Positions 47,331 through 57,561 of a DNA stretch of 64,000 nucleotides are shown here, one piece after another; positions within the stretch are counted from its first letter, which is position 1; the number at the start of each line of letters is the position of its first letter. The notes under the pieces are model-generated. The model was not told the DNA's origin and did no database searches. It saw only the letters and a program-made list of their open reading frames with translations. The DNA is from Flavobacterium covae (lineage in GTDB: Bacteria > Bacteroidota > Bacteroidia > Flavobacteriales > Flavobacteriaceae), in assembly GCA_019565575.1 (NCBI GenBank), contig CP067379.1, positions 3,286,001 through 3,350,000 of the forward strand. Reading direction: 5' to 3'. Position numbers and translations under genes: made by a program.

Positions 47331-47613
47331 ATAAAAATATCAACCCATTCTTTTCCATAAAAAACTTAAAAACGAAAAGCTCAATAAAAACCCTATCTCT
47401 CTATTTTCCTTTAGCCCTTCTAAAAAAGTAAAAAAAAGTTCTATTCTTTTACTTTTTCCACACCTCTTTATTTTTCATATAAAACTCTTTTCATGAATAC
47501 AATCCAAAACAATAATTTCAATCTTAAAAACCATTCATTTAAACAAAAACAACCAATATTTAAACATTTTAGTAAAAAAATCAATCCTAAATAATAAATA
47601 TTCTAAAAAACAC
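47331..47613. other. Intergenic region before tRNA-Pro, nothing recognised
   Basis: AT-rich, no coding frame, no strong structure. Only the tRNA promoter at its end stands out. Confidence 0.4.
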
Positions 47614-47645
47614 TTGCATATTACAAACAAAAATTTCTATATTTG
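47614..47645 (+). promoter_or_regulatory. Promoter of tRNA-Pro
   Basis: TTG at 47614-47616, 21 bases, TATATTTG at 47638-47645, 10 bases before the first tRNA. Confidence 0.6.
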
Positions 47646-47655
47646 CAGCCGCTTT

Positions 47656-47730
47656 CGGGGTGTAGCGTAGCCCGGTCATCGCGCCTGGTTTGGGACCAGG
47701 AGGTCGCAGGTTCGAATCCTGCCACCCCGA
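47656..47730 (+). tRNA. tRNA-Pro (TGG), copy 1
   Basis: 75 bases without CCA. CGGGGTG pairs with CACCCCG; anticodon arm CCTGGTTTGGGACCAGG shows TGG; T loop TTCGAAT is standard. Confidence 0.96.
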
Positions 47731-47764
47731 CGAAAGCTTACCAATAAAAATTCAAAAACACCTT

Positions 47765-47839
47765 CGGGGTGTAGCGTAGCCCGGTCATCGCGCCTGGTTT
47801 GGGACCAGGAGGTCGCAGGTTCGAATCCTGCCACCCCGA
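47765..47839 (+). tRNA. tRNA-Pro (TGG), copy 2
   Basis: Identical to copy 1 and 34 bases behind it. The IS1182 element starts 2 bases after its end. Confidence 0.96.
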
Positions 47840-47841
47840 CT

Positions 47842-49617
47842 AAGAGGCTGTCCTAAAAGGGCAGCTTTTTTTATGCCGCAAATTCACGATATTGGTGATT
47901 GCTAGTAAAATTTAATTTTTCAAAAACAATTAGAAGGCAAAATCGAGTCATATAGTTGTATGTTGAGCAAGAACGAGTTGTTTTAAAAGCTTTTTTCATT
48001 GAATCTGTAGTTGTAGCCACCATTTTTCTGAAATTATGACCAAGCGCCATTAGTAGAAACTCCATTTCTACCATTTCTAACCCAAAAAATGTAAACCGAT
48101 TAAATTTATTGTTGTTTTTTAGTTGTCCGAATACTGCCTCTACTTCAACAGGTCTTTTACTTCTGTGTTTGTGTCCTTTTTTTGAGTTTAGTAATTCTTT
48201 AGCTTCGTTTTTTAGGCAATTTAGAGGGTGATTGACTTCTATTTTTCGATTCCCTTTTGCTTTGTGGCATAAACTTCTCAATGGGCATCCTTCGCATCGT
48301 TTAGCTTGATAATAAGTCACTTCTGATTCATATCCATTGCTAGAGATTCGCTTACCTATTCCTATGTTTTCCATTTTTGCCCCATAGGACAGATATAGAA
48401 ATCGTATTGTTGATTGTAAAATAAATTTTGCACTAAAAAGGATTCTCTTTAAGTTTCTTTTTCTGCTCTGCATGAAAATAATTGTACTTTACAAAGGGCT
48501 CAATTTGCTTGTTTTTAAGCATTTGGTAATTTTCTTCACTGCCATATCCAGCATCGGCGACAACTTCTTTACTTTGTCTATTATAGTTTTCTTCAAAACT
48601 GTTTAAGTGTGACTCTAATGTGTTGGTATCGTTGGTCGTTTGATGTATAGAAACGTGTGTAATAAATTGATTTTCAGTTGATATTTGAGGGTTGTAAGCT
48701 GGTTTGAGTTGCCCATTTCTCATATGATCTTCCTTCATTCTCATAAAAGTAGCGTCAGGGTCTGTCTTACTATAAGAGTTTCTATTTCCAAGTATTTCTA
48801 AATCCTTTTCGTATTTCTCTAATCTTGGAAGGTGTTCTTCCTGTAATTTCTGTAGTTCTTTTACCTGTTTCTTAGTCGGTTCTTTTAACTTTTTATTCAA
48901 TTCTGATAGCTTTTCTTTTAATTCATCTGAATTGATTTTTTTTGGCAATGCTTCTTGGTTAAGTTCTTGGTTTTCTGATTGTATACTGTTTTCTATATCA
49001 GATAAAATAGTGTTGATTTTTACTTCTAATTTCTCTTTGTATTTTTCAACCGAACCACGCCAAACAAAGGTGTATTTGTTGGATTTTGCTTCAATTTTAG
49101 TACCATCAATATATTGAACATCAAGGCTTATATAACCTAGGTCGACCAATATTTTTACTACTTCTGCGAATAAAACTTTGATTTTATCTTTCAAAATTTT
49201 GCCTCTAAACTCGTTAATGGTTCTAAACCCAGGAGTGGAATTGCCTGAGATAAACATAAAATGAATGTTCTCATTAAGTGCTTTGGCTATTTTTCGGCAA
49301 GAATAGATATTTGACAAATAGCTATAAAACAATACTTTGATTAGCATTCTAGGATGGTAAGCAGAGCATCCACCACCGCGATAAAGCTTAACTATGTCGC
49401 TAATATCAAGTCTGTCAACTATAGAATCGACCAGTCGAACAGGGTGGTTATCATCAATTTTATCAAAAATATTGATTGGAAAAAGTTCTGGAGAATTGCC
49501 TGTCTGGTTTTTAAATGTTACTTTAGCCATTGCTTGTTTTTTGTCACCTCTAAAATACATGTTTTAGAGTAAAACAGCAATAAAAAAGGCTGTCCTAAAC
49601 TTTTTGGACAGCCTCTT
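47842..49617. mobile_element. IS1182-type insertion sequence
   Basis: Terminal inverted repeats AAGAGGCTGTCC at 47842 and GGACAGCCTCTT ending at 49617. Each end also forms a small hairpin with a T run (GCTGTCCTAAAAGGGCAGC on the left). One transposase gene on the minus strand fills it. No clear target duplication is visible (flanks GACT and TTTATT). Inserted just behind a tRNA-Pro gene. Confidence 0.8.
47871..49530 (-). CDS. IS1182-family transposase (two frameshifts)
   Basis: About 553 residues after repair from [23 protein letters not shown]772-type N-terminus ([20 protein letters not shown]), DDE core with [10 protein letters not shown] and [14 protein letters not shown], then the Cys-containing [16 protein letters not shown] and the final [20 protein letters not shown] with the last acidic residue. 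A missing T near 48434 and a missing A near 48371 split it into 48433-49560 and 47871-48473. Apart from these it looks intact, so it may be active in the real genome. The start at 49530 is preferred over 49560. Confidence 0.88.
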
Positions 49618-49638
49618 TTTTATTATATACTAACTAAA

Positions 49639-49669
49639 TTTGATAGAACTTCAAAAAATCCTACTTTTG
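49639..49669 (+). promoter_or_regulatory. Promoter of udk
   Basis: TTTG at 49639-49642, 19 bases, TACTTTTG at 49662-49669, 22 bases before the ATG. The IS element ends 22 bases upstream of the TTTG without damaging the promoter. Confidence 0.6.
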
Positions 49670-49691
49670 CATTTTTAAATCCCACAAAAAT

Positions 49692-50300
49692 ATGTTAATT
49701 ATAGGTATTGCAGGCGGTACAGGCTCAGGAAAAACAACTGTAGTTCATCAAATCATGAATGAATTACCCGAAACAGAGGTAGGTATCATTTCTCAAGATC
49801 ATTATTATAGAGAAACTAGCGATTTAAGCTTAGAAGAAAGAACAAAAATTAATTTTGACCACCCTCGTTCAATTGATTTCGCATTACTAACCGAACATTT
49901 AAAAGACCTTAAAGAAGGAAAGGCAATCGACCAACCTGTTTATTCATTTGTCAAACACAATCGTACCGGAGACACCATTCATACGCTACCTCGTAAAGTA
50001 ATGATCGTTGAAGGTATTTTAATACTAACAAACCCAGAACTAAGAGACATGTTTGATATTAAAATCTTTGTTCATGCCGACTCGGACGAGCGACTAATCA
50101 GACGACTAAAACGTGACATTGCCGAAAGAGGACGTGACATGGAAGAAGTATTAAATCGTTATCAAACCACACTAAAACCAATGCACGAACAGTTTATAGA
50201 ACCTACTAAAGCATTTGCAGACATCATCATACCTAATGATAAATACAATACTGTTGCTATTGACGTAGTGAGAGCAGTTATCAATCAACGTATTTCTTAA
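49692..50300 (+). CDS. udk: Uridine kinase
   Basis: 202 residues. Phosphorylates uridine and cytidine. Walker A IAGGTGSGKTTVVHQI (near residues 5-20), IISQDHYYRE, NFDHPRSIDFALL, YSFVKHNRT and RRLKRDIAERGRD are characteristic. Confidence 0.97.
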   Translation: MLIIGIAGGTGSGKTTVVHQIMNELPETEVGIISQDHYYRETSDLSLEERTKINFDHPRSIDFALLTEHLKDLKEGKAIDQPVYSFVKHNRTGDTIHTLPRKVMIVEGILILTNPELRDMFDIKIFVHADSDERLIRRLKRDIAERGRDMEEVLNRYQTTLKPMHEQFIEPTKAFADIIIPNDKYNTVAIDVVRAVINQRIS

Positions 50301-50331
50301 ATACACCCCCCTTTTTAATTCATTATCGAAT

Positions 50332-50643
50332 ATGTTTCAATCCTTCAAAAACTTCTTAAAAAGAAAATATTGGTTTAAAATAATCAGTAATAAATACTTT
50401 TTAGTAAGTGCCTTCTTTTTAATATGGATGCTTTTTCTAGACAACTACTCCTATTTAGATCATCAAGTCCTAAACAAAGAAATTGAAGAACTAGAAGATA
50501 ACAAAAAATATTACAAAGAAGAAATTCAAAAAGACCTTGAACAAATTAAAAAATTAAAAAGTTCAAATGAAATTGAAAAATACGCTCGTGAAAAATATTA
50601 TATGAAACGCGAAAACGAAGATATTTACATCATAGAATTCTGA
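50332..50643 (+). CDS. FtsB/DivIC-type septum formation initiator
   Basis: 103 residues: short cytoplasmic part, one membrane helix (FLVSAFFLIWMLFLDNYS), coiled coil (LNKEIEELEDNKKYYKEEIQ) and EKYAREKYYMKRENEDIYII, the DivIC/FtsB ending. A divisome scaffold protein. It sits behind udk, a common flavobacterial order. Confidence 0.88.
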   Translation: MFQSFKNFLKRKYWFKIISNKYFLVSAFFLIWMLFLDNYSYLDHQVLNKEIEELEDNKKYYKEEIQKDLEQIKKLKSSNEIEKYAREKYYMKRENEDIYIIEF

Positions 50644-50669
50644 AAATGACACATTAAAATAAAACATTA

Positions 50670-50700
50670 TTGCTATTATTTTAAAAAAGGGTTAAATTTG
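50670..50700 (+). promoter_or_regulatory. Promoter of the lipase gene inside an inverted repeat
   Basis: TTG at 50670-50672, 20 bases, TAAATTTG at 50693-50700, 35 bases before the ATG. AAAAAAGGGTTAAAT (50683) and its inverse ATTTAACCCTTTTTT (50719) frame the -7 box; the right arm ends just before the start codon. Confidence 0.55.
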
Positions 50701-50735
50701 CATTTATTACTAATAACAATTTAACCCTTTTTTTT

Positions 50736-52690
50736 ATGAAAAAACTTTACTCGTATTATCATTAATCTTCTCTCTATCAACCCTTGCCCAGCAACCAGGC
50801 GATTTGATTAGTGTAGAAAAAAAAATGGACGATTCAGCCCCCCAAGTACTTCAAAGAATGGCTGGTTTTGGCAATATTAAATTACCTACTGCTGTAGCTA
50901 AACTTTTTCAATTTCTTGTTAAAGGATTAGAAGGATACAAAGTAACCTATTGGACTACAGACCATCATGATAAACTTGTAAAAGCACATGGTTTAGTTAT
51001 GTTTCCAAAAGTAGACTACCCTCTTTCAACCGTTCTATTAGAACATCCTACAGCAGACAAAAGAGTTAATGTACCTTCCAATTTAAAGAGCACACGAGAA
51101 GGCGGATTCATTCTTGATATGTTATACGCTCTTAACGGCTACTATGTAGTCTCTCCTGATTACTTGGGATTAGGTGATTCAGAAGGCGTACACCCTTATG
51201 CTGATGCAAAAACAGAAGCATCTGCTAGTATAGATATGCTTACAGCTGCTGACACATTCTTAAACCAAAAAGGAGTAAAAAGATACAACGAATATTTCCT
51301 TTCTGGCTATTCTCAAGGCGGACACTCCACTATGGCTGTACTAAAATACAATACAGAAAAATACAAACGTTTTAACTTCAAACAAGTATATGCTGGAGCA
51401 GGTCCATACGATTTATCTAAAACAACCTATGAAGATCGCGTCTTAGGCAATGAAGACTACCCTTCATCTGCTTTTATTGCATATATTGTAAATGGAGCAC
51501 ATAGTTTAGGATATAAACAATATCAGAAAAACTTCACAGAAATGATTTCTCCAGAATTTCAAGAAATTTACAAAAAACACGTTCTTCAAGAAGAAGGAGG
51601 ACTTGATTGGGGACCTCTAAAATGGAAAACCCTATTTACTAAAGAATATATTAAAACAGCATCTAGCCCTAGTAACCCTCTAAGAGATTTCTTAAAGAAA
51701 AGCGATGTATATGACTTCCATAATACAACACCTACAACCATGTCATACACTACAGCAGATGCTGAAATCCCTTTTCTAAATGCCCTTAAAACTGAAAAAG
51801 TACAAAGAAACTACTATTCTCTTTTTGATTTATCTAAATACAAAATTAACGCTACCAATCTAGGTCCTTTAGGTCATGCAGGAGGCGTTTTCCCTTGGTT
51901 AATTGCTTCTATTGCAAAATTCAACTGGCATAGAACAGGCGGACTATTAAACTGGAACGCAATGAGTTCAGATAGAATTTCTAAAAATCCTACATTAGAA
52001 CTCAACAAATCACAGTTACATCCACTCATTACAGCAAAAAGTAAAAATCCTGATTTTGAAATCACAAACATCTATGGTTTTGACCAAAATTCAGCTAGTA
52101 ACAGAATGGTTAGCAAAAAACTAGAAGACCTAAAAGAAGGTGCATATATTCTAGAAATGAAACATGACAACCAAATTTATAAGATTGCCTATGCAAAAGA
52201 AAACTCTATAAAAGTAGCAACTGAACAATTAATAACTGAACACAAAGAAGGCAATTGGACTATTAACAGAAAAGGACTTGATAATGAAGACATAACAATT
52301 TATGTTTTTGACCAAAAAAACAATTTAGTTCAAACTGAAAGTTTCAATAAAAACGAAGATATAACAATTGATTATTCAGATCTTAACACAGACCAGTATA
52401 CTTTAGAACTAGTAACTCCTACTATTTCTTTAAATACCGAAGTATTCCGTAAAGCAATGGAGCTAAAAGATCAATTGATCATATTAACCGAAAACGAAGA
52501 AATCACACTAAAATCTAACAAAGAATTTAGTACTATTTTAATAACTGATGTACAAGGTAAAATTCTTTCACAAGAAACAGTAAACAATACTAAAATTTTT
52601 ACTAAAAACTTACCTAAAACAAACAGCGTAATCATTACAAAAGTAACTTATACAAATGGCGATTACGAAACTAAAAAAATCGTTTGGTAA
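50736..52690 (+). CDS. Secreted alpha/beta hydrolase (lipase/esterase) with T9SS C-terminal domain (frameshift)
   Basis: About 651 residues after repair. MKKLLLVLSLIFSLSTLAQQ, a signal peptide, is recovered by adding one T near 50747. The hydrolase core resembles secretory lipases: GYYVVSPDYLGLGDSEGVHP, the nucleophile in FLSGYSQGGHSTMAVLKY and a late His in LGPLGHAGGVFPW. The last 75 residues (EEITLKSNKEFSTILITDVQ to YETKKIVW) form a type IX secretion sorting domain, so the enzyme is exported to the cell surface. A terminator follows. Confidence 0.85.
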
Positions 52691-52711
52691 TTAAATTAAG
52701 TTCTATAAAAC

Positions 52712-52745
52712 AACAAGGAGGTAGTTTTTAGACTACCTCCTTGTC
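52712..52745 (+). terminator. Terminator of the lipase gene
   Basis: ACAAGGAGGTAGT and ACTACCTCCTTGT form a 13-base stem around TTTTTAG, then a T run. Confidence 0.88.
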
Positions 52746-52861
52746 TTTTTACAATAAATTATAATCATTTTAAAGCAAGATTCTTTTCTTAAATGTTATT
52801 TTTTTAAATTTGTGAAAAATCAATCAACTATTTCATCTAAAAATAGTTTGTTTATTACAAC

Positions 52862-54194
52862 ATGAAAGAAAAACTATTCCATGCCTTCGATAATGTTGCT
52901 ACCAAACAATGGAAGCAACAAATTCAATACGAACTAAAAGGTGCCGATTATAATGATACTCTTGTTTGGGAAAGTCCTGGAAGGAATTAAAGTAAAGCCT
53001 TTTTATCACCAAGATGAAACGATTGTTCCCTACGAACCTACGACCAAAACAGATGCCTTTAGCATAGTTCAAAATATTTTTGTCTACGATTTAGACAAAT
53101 CTATCAAAAGAGCTTTAGAAACTTTAAACCGTGGTGCTGAAAGTTTACGCTTTACTATAGAAAACGAAGATACGGCTATTGAAACACTTTTACAGTCGAT
53201 ACCCGAGCCCATTCCAGTTTACATCAAAACTACCTTTTTGAATGAAGCTTTCATTAAAAAGATAAACACAATTCGACCTAATGCCATCATTGAAATTGAC
53301 CCTATAGGTCAGTTGACCAAAGACGGGAATTGGTTCCATAATTTAGAAGCTGATTTCAAATTGCTCAATGAAATCAAACCGACTTTAGCCATTAATGCAG
53401 ACATGTACCAAAATGCTGGAGCTAACATCGTACAGCAATTGGCCTATACCCTAGCCCATGTTAATGAATATTTCAACAGAATCACTACTATTACTAAACC
53501 TATAACCATTCATGTAGCTATAGGCAGTAATTATTTCTTTGAAATAGCTAAACTTCGTGCTTTACGTTTACTTTTTAACACTTTAGCTAAAGAATACAAC
53601 CATGCTTTCGATTGCCATATTTTAGCTACACCTACCAAACGCAATAAAACACTTTATGATTACAATGTCAACATGTTGCGCACCACTACTGAATGTATGA
53701 GTGCTATTTTAGGTGGTGCAGATGCAGTGGCTAATCTTGCGTATGATGCCATTTATCATAAAGACAACGAATTTGGGGATAGAATTGCGAGAAACCAATT
53801 GTTAGTGTTAAAACACGAAAGTTATTTTGATAAAGTAAACAACCCTTCTGACGGCGCCTATTATATTGAAGAATTAACGCAGCAATTAGCGGACAAAGCG
53901 TTAACCTTATTCAAAGACATTGAAAACAGTGGCGGGCTCATCACTCAATTGATAGAAGGCACTATCCAACGTAAAATCAAAGAAAGTGCTGATAAAGAAC
54001 AAGAATTATTTGATACGGGCAAAGAAGTATTATTAGGAACAAACAAATACCCTAATAAAAACGACCGTATGAAAAATGATTTGGAATTGTATCCTTTCAT
54101 CAAACAGAACCCACGTAAAACATTAATCACTCCTGTTATAGAACGTCGTTTAGCAGAAAAGTTAGAACAAGAACGTTTAGCCACAGAAGAATAA
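52862..54194 (+). CDS. mutA: Methylmalonyl-CoA mutase small subunit (frameshift)
   Basis: About 443 residues after repair. MKEKLFHAFDNVATKQWKQQ, then YELKGADYNDTLVWESP and EGIKVKPFYHQDETIVPYEP. One extra G near 52977 (CCTGGAAGG) shifts the frame; 52941 is therefore not a real start. Later TTTECMSAILGGADAVANL and SYFDKVNNPSDGAYYIEELT match the mutase fold. With the large subunit it converts succinyl-CoA and methylmalonyl-CoA. It lacks the B12-binding domain, as usual for this subunit. Confidence 0.93.
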
Positions 54195-54233
54195 ATAAAA
54201 AACGATAATCTGTATTTCTAAACCCTTAACCCG

Positions 54234-54597
54234 ATGAAAAAAGTATTTTCAATAGTATTCTTAATTGCTTGCTTCAATTTATTTGGACAAAAACAATTTG
54301 AAGCGACAGACAAAAAAAGTGGACAAGCAACCACGATTTTGGAAGGCTCTCGAGTAAAACTAACCACACAGGACAGGAGTCAAATGCTAATTAAAAATGC
54401 CGAAACACTTACTATTGAGGGACAAGAAGTTGCTTTAACAAACATCAGTAGCATTAAGAACTACCCTCATGGTGGTCGCAAATCTAAAAACGGAAGTGCT
54501 TTAGCCTTGTTTACTGGAGGTACTAATGGGTGCATTAGTCAACAACAAGCATAAAACCTTAATCTATTGCAATTATATTTTTAAAATTGTAGAATAA
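54234..54597 (+). CDS. Small exported protein between the mutase genes (possible frameshift)
   Basis: MKKVFSIVFLIACFNLFGQ is a signal peptide; the rest is FEATDKKSGQATTILEGSRV and ISSIKNYPHGGRKSKNGSAL. As written it ends at 54554 (GCISQQQA). If one base is missing near 54525 it reads FTGGTLMGALVNNKHKTLIY and stops at 54597, which looks more natural. Function unknown. Confidence 0.55.
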
Positions 54598-54831
54598 TTC
54601 AGCGGGTTATAAAAGCATTTGAATATAAAGAAGTGAATTCATTCTTTTAACTAAGAAAAAAGACAACTAATTAGATGATGCGATAAAATACATTTTGAAC
54701 ACAATACTACATGAGTCTGAATGAGCCTATAGGACTTCAAAAGAATCATTGGAAAAATAAAAAAAAAAAATTCTTGATTGTTTTTACACTTCAAGAAATA
54801 CAAAAAAATACCCAAAATAGTTTTCATAACT

Positions 54832-56961
54832 ATGAGAAAAAACATACAACATTTAACTTTGGAGCAATCCAAAGGCGAAAAACAAGAAACGTTAAACACA
54901 GCTCAAGACTTTACCACTGCCGAAGGCATAGCGGTAAAACCTTCCTATGCCTCATCGGATATAGAAGGATTAGAACACCTGGGCTTTGGAGCAGGTTTTG
55001 CCCCCAACTTACGTGGACCTTATGCAACCATGTACGTTCGTCGTCCATGGACCATTCGTCAATACGCAGGATTTTCCACTGCCGAAGAAAGTAATGCTTT
55101 TTACAGAAGAAACTTAGCCGCTGGGCAAAAAGGTTTATCTGTAGCATTTGACTTGGCGACGCATCGTGGCTACGATTCAGACCATGAGCGCGTAGTGGGA
55201 GACGTAGGAAAAGCTGGAGTAGCCATCGATTCGGTGGAAGATATGAAAGTCCTTTTCGACCAAATTCCATTGGGCGAAATGTCGGTTTCTATGACCATGA
55301 ATGGTGCCGTATTACCTATCATGGCGTTTTACATCGTGGCAGCCGAAGAACAAGGCGTAGCGCCTAACCTACTCTCAGGAACGATTCAGAATGATATTTT
55401 AAAAGAATTCATGGTGCGTAATACTTACATTTACCCACCTACCCCATCGATGAAAATCATTGCCGATATTTTTGACTATACCAGTAAAAATATGCCAAAG
55501 TTCAATTCGATTTCTATTTCAGGCTACCACATGCAAGAAGCTGGAGCTACCGCAGATATTGAATTAGCTTATACTTTAGCCGATGGTTTAGAATACATCC
55601 GCACGGGTTTAGCAGCAGGGATGAATATTGATGAGTTCGCTCCACGCCTCTCGTTTTTCTGGGCTATTGGTATGAACCATTTTATGGAAATTGCTAAAAT
55701 GCGTGCAGGTCGTATGCTTTGGGCAAAACTCCTAAAACAGTTTGATCCAAAAGATGAAAAATCATTAGCCTTACGTACGCACTGTCAAACATCAGGTTGG
55801 AGTTTAACCGAGCAAGATCCTTTTAATAATGTGGCACGTACTGCTATTGAAGCGGCTGCGGCTGCCTTTGGCGGCACCCAATCGTTACATACCAATGCCC
55901 TAGACGAAGCTATTGCGTTACCTACCGATTTCTCGGCACGTATTGCCCGTAATACCCAAATTTACTTGCAAGAAGAAACCAAAATTTGCAAAACAGTAGA
56001 CCCTTGGGCGGGAAGTTATTACGTAGAAAGTCTAACGGCAGAAATTGCTGAAAAAGCGTGGGCTTTGATTGAGGAAGTGGAAGCACTAGGTGGTATGACC
56101 AAAGCTATTGAAGCAGGCATCCCGAAACTTCGTATTGAAGAAGCTGCAGCACGCAAACAAGCGCGTATTGACAGCGGACAAGACATTATTGTGGGGGTTA
56201 ACAAATACCGACTGGAAAAAGAAGACCCATTACATATTTTAGAGGTCGATAACCAAACCGTTCGTAAGCAACAAATCGAGCGTTTGGAACAAATTAAAGC
56301 GACTCGCGATGCTGCAAAAGTAGCCGAATGTTTAGCCAAACTGACGGAGTGTGCACAAACAGGTAACGGCAATTTATTAGATTTAGCCGTAAATGCAGCA
56401 CGTAACCGAGCGACTTTAGGAGAAATAAGTGACGCCTTAGAAAGCGTTTTTGGAAGATACAAAGCACAAATTAGAAGTTTTAGTGGGGTGTATAGTAAAG
56501 AAATAAAAAATGACGAAAGCTTTGAAAAAGCTCGTCAACTCGCAGATGCCTTTGCCAAACAAGAAGGACGTCGACCGCGTATTATGATTGCTAAAATGGG
56601 TCAGGACGGACACGACCGTGGCGCTAAAGTAGTCGCCACAGGTTACGCCGATGTAGGTTTTGACGTGGACATTGGACCACTATTTCAAACCCCGCAAGAA
56701 GCAGCTAAACAAGCCGTAGAAAACGACGTACACATTTTAGGCGTTTCTTCGTTAGCGGCAGGACACAAAACCTTAGTCCCTCAAGTAATTGAGGAATTGA
56801 AAAAATACGGTCGCGAAGATATTATGGTCATTGTAGGTGGAGTAATTCCTGCGCAGGATTATGAATTCTTATTTGAGACAGGTGCTGTAGCGGTTTTTGG
56901 CCCTGGGACTAAAATTAGCGATGCAGCGATTACGATATTGGAGGTGTTGCTGGAGGAGTAA
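54832..56961 (+). CDS. scpA: Methylmalonyl-CoA mutase large subunit
   Basis: 710 residues from ATG 54832 ([20 protein letters not shown]). Substrate barrel motifs [40 protein letters not shown] and [17 protein letters not shown], then the B12-binding domain with [20 protein letters not shown] (DxHxxG) and [19 protein letters not shown]. Interconverts succinyl-CoA and methylmalonyl-CoA. The codon use is richer in G and C than in the flanks. The frame also opens upstream to 54778, but the family start is at 54832. Confidence 0.97.
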   Translation: MRKNIQHLTLEQSKGEKQETLNTAQDFTTAEGIAVKPSYASSDIEGLEHLGFGAGFAPNLRGPYATMYVRRPWTIRQYAGFSTAEESNAFYRRNLAAGQKGLSVAFDLATHRGYDSDHERVVGDVGKAGVAIDSVEDMKVLFDQIPLGEMSVSMTMNGAVLPIMAFYIVAAEEQGVAPNLLSGTIQNDILKEFMVRNTYIYPPTPSMKIIADIFDYTSKNMPKFNSISISGYHMQEAGATADIELAYTLADGLEYIRTGLAAGMNIDEFAPRLSFFWAIGMNHFMEIAKMRAGRMLWAKLLKQFDPKDEKSLALRTHCQTSGWSLTEQDPFNNVARTAIEAAAAAFGGTQSLHTNALDEAIALPTDFSARIARNTQIYLQEETKICKTVDPWAGSYYVESLTAEIAEKAWALIEEVEALGGMTKAIEAGIPKLRIEEAAARKQARIDSGQDIIVGVNKYRLEKEDPLHILEVDNQTVRKQQIERLEQIKATRDAAKVAECLAKLTECAQTGNGNLLDLAVNAARNRATLGEISDALESVFGRYKAQIRSFSGVYSKEIKNDESFEKARQLADAFAKQEGRRPRIMIAKMGQDGHDRGAKVVATGYADVGFDVDIGPLFQTPQEAAKQAVENDVHILGVSSLAAGHKTLVPQVIEELKKYGREDIMVIVGGVIPAQDYEFLFETGAVAVFGPGTKISDAAITILEVLLEE

Positions 56962-56986
56962 TTTTCAGTCACTTTTTACCTTTTAT

Positions 56987-57018
56987 AAAAACACTAACAG
57001 AAATGTTGGTGTTTTTTA
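56987..57018 (+). terminator. Terminator of scpA
   Basis: AAAAACACTAACA and TGTTGGTGTTTTTT pair around GAAA, with a T run, 25 bases after the stop. Confidence 0.75.
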
Positions 57019-57053
57019 TGCTTAAAACTTGTTAACAAATCAAAGTATTATGC

Positions 57054-57082
57054 GGTCAATTGTAAGCGGGTCAATTGTCCGC
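57054..57082 (+). promoter_or_regulatory. Probable operator of the XRE controller, two GGTCAATTGT sites
   Basis: GGTCAATTGT occurs at 57054-57063 and 57069-57078, 15 bases apart. The second lies in the imperfect palindrome GCGGGTCAATTGTCCGC. They end 20 bases before the regulator start, a likely self-control site. Confidence 0.5.
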
Positions 57083-57101
57083 ACAATTATACTTTTAACG
57101 A

Positions 57102-57347
57102 ATGAATATCAAAGAAAAATTTGGTCAAAAAGTAAAGCTACTTAGAGAAGAAAAAAGCATTTCTATTGAGCATTTAGCCAATATTTCTAATGTGGATAGA
57201 AACTATATCTCTGACATTGAAAAAGGTAAGAGAAACCTTTCTATTGAGATAATGGAGAAAATAATAATTGCTTTAGGGACTGATTTCAATGCTTTTTTGA
57301 CGATAAAACTTTTAAGAAATGAAAAAATTAGAAGAAAATCTTATTGA
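57102..57347 (+). CDS. XRE-family regulator, restriction controller type
   Basis: 81 residues: FGQKVKLLREEKSISIEHLA, NVDRNYISDIEKGKRNLSIE, a helix-turn-helix of the Cro/C-protein type. Small controllers of this kind time expression of restriction genes. It overlaps the next gene by 29 bases and starts the defence island. Confidence 0.9.
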   Translation: MNIKEKFGQKVKLLREEKSISIEHLANISNVDRNYISDIEKGKRNLSIEIMEKIIIALGTDFNAFLTIKLLRNEKIRRKSY

Positions 57348-57561
57348 ATTGAAAGAAACGTTTGACTCTTTAGAATTCAACAAAAAAGACAAGAAAATTG
57401 AAATGGCAATAAATAATCTAGAAAAAGAATTAAAAAACTTTAGAGAAATAGAAATTTACAGAGAAGATTTCACTGATATAAGTTGGTCTTATATCACTAA
57501 AAACAAAGAGTTAAGTTCTGTAACAGCCTATTTAAACATTGTAGAAAATAATGAATTATAA
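57319..57561 (+). CDS. Small coiled-coil protein of the restriction operon
   Basis: 80 residues, mostly charged helix (EENLIELKETFDSLEFNKKD, EMAINNLEKELKNFREIEIY). No named family. Its start overlaps the controller gene and its end overlaps the McrB-like gene, so it is part of the same operon. Confidence 0.65.
   Translation: MKKLEENLIELKETFDSLEFNKKDKKIEMAINNLEKELKNFREIEIYREDFTDISWSYITKNKELSSVTAYLNIVENNEL

Noticed and set aside
47871..49530. Programmed frameshifting in the IS1182 transposase
   Set aside because: Two separate one-base losses far from typical slippery A6G sites for this family, which normally has a single frame; similar losses occur all over the window, so errors are more likely.
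54711..55270. Overlapping frames around the start of scpA (54711-55094 plus, 54911-55270 minus)
   Set aside because: The mutase frame is unmistakable; these only mirror it.
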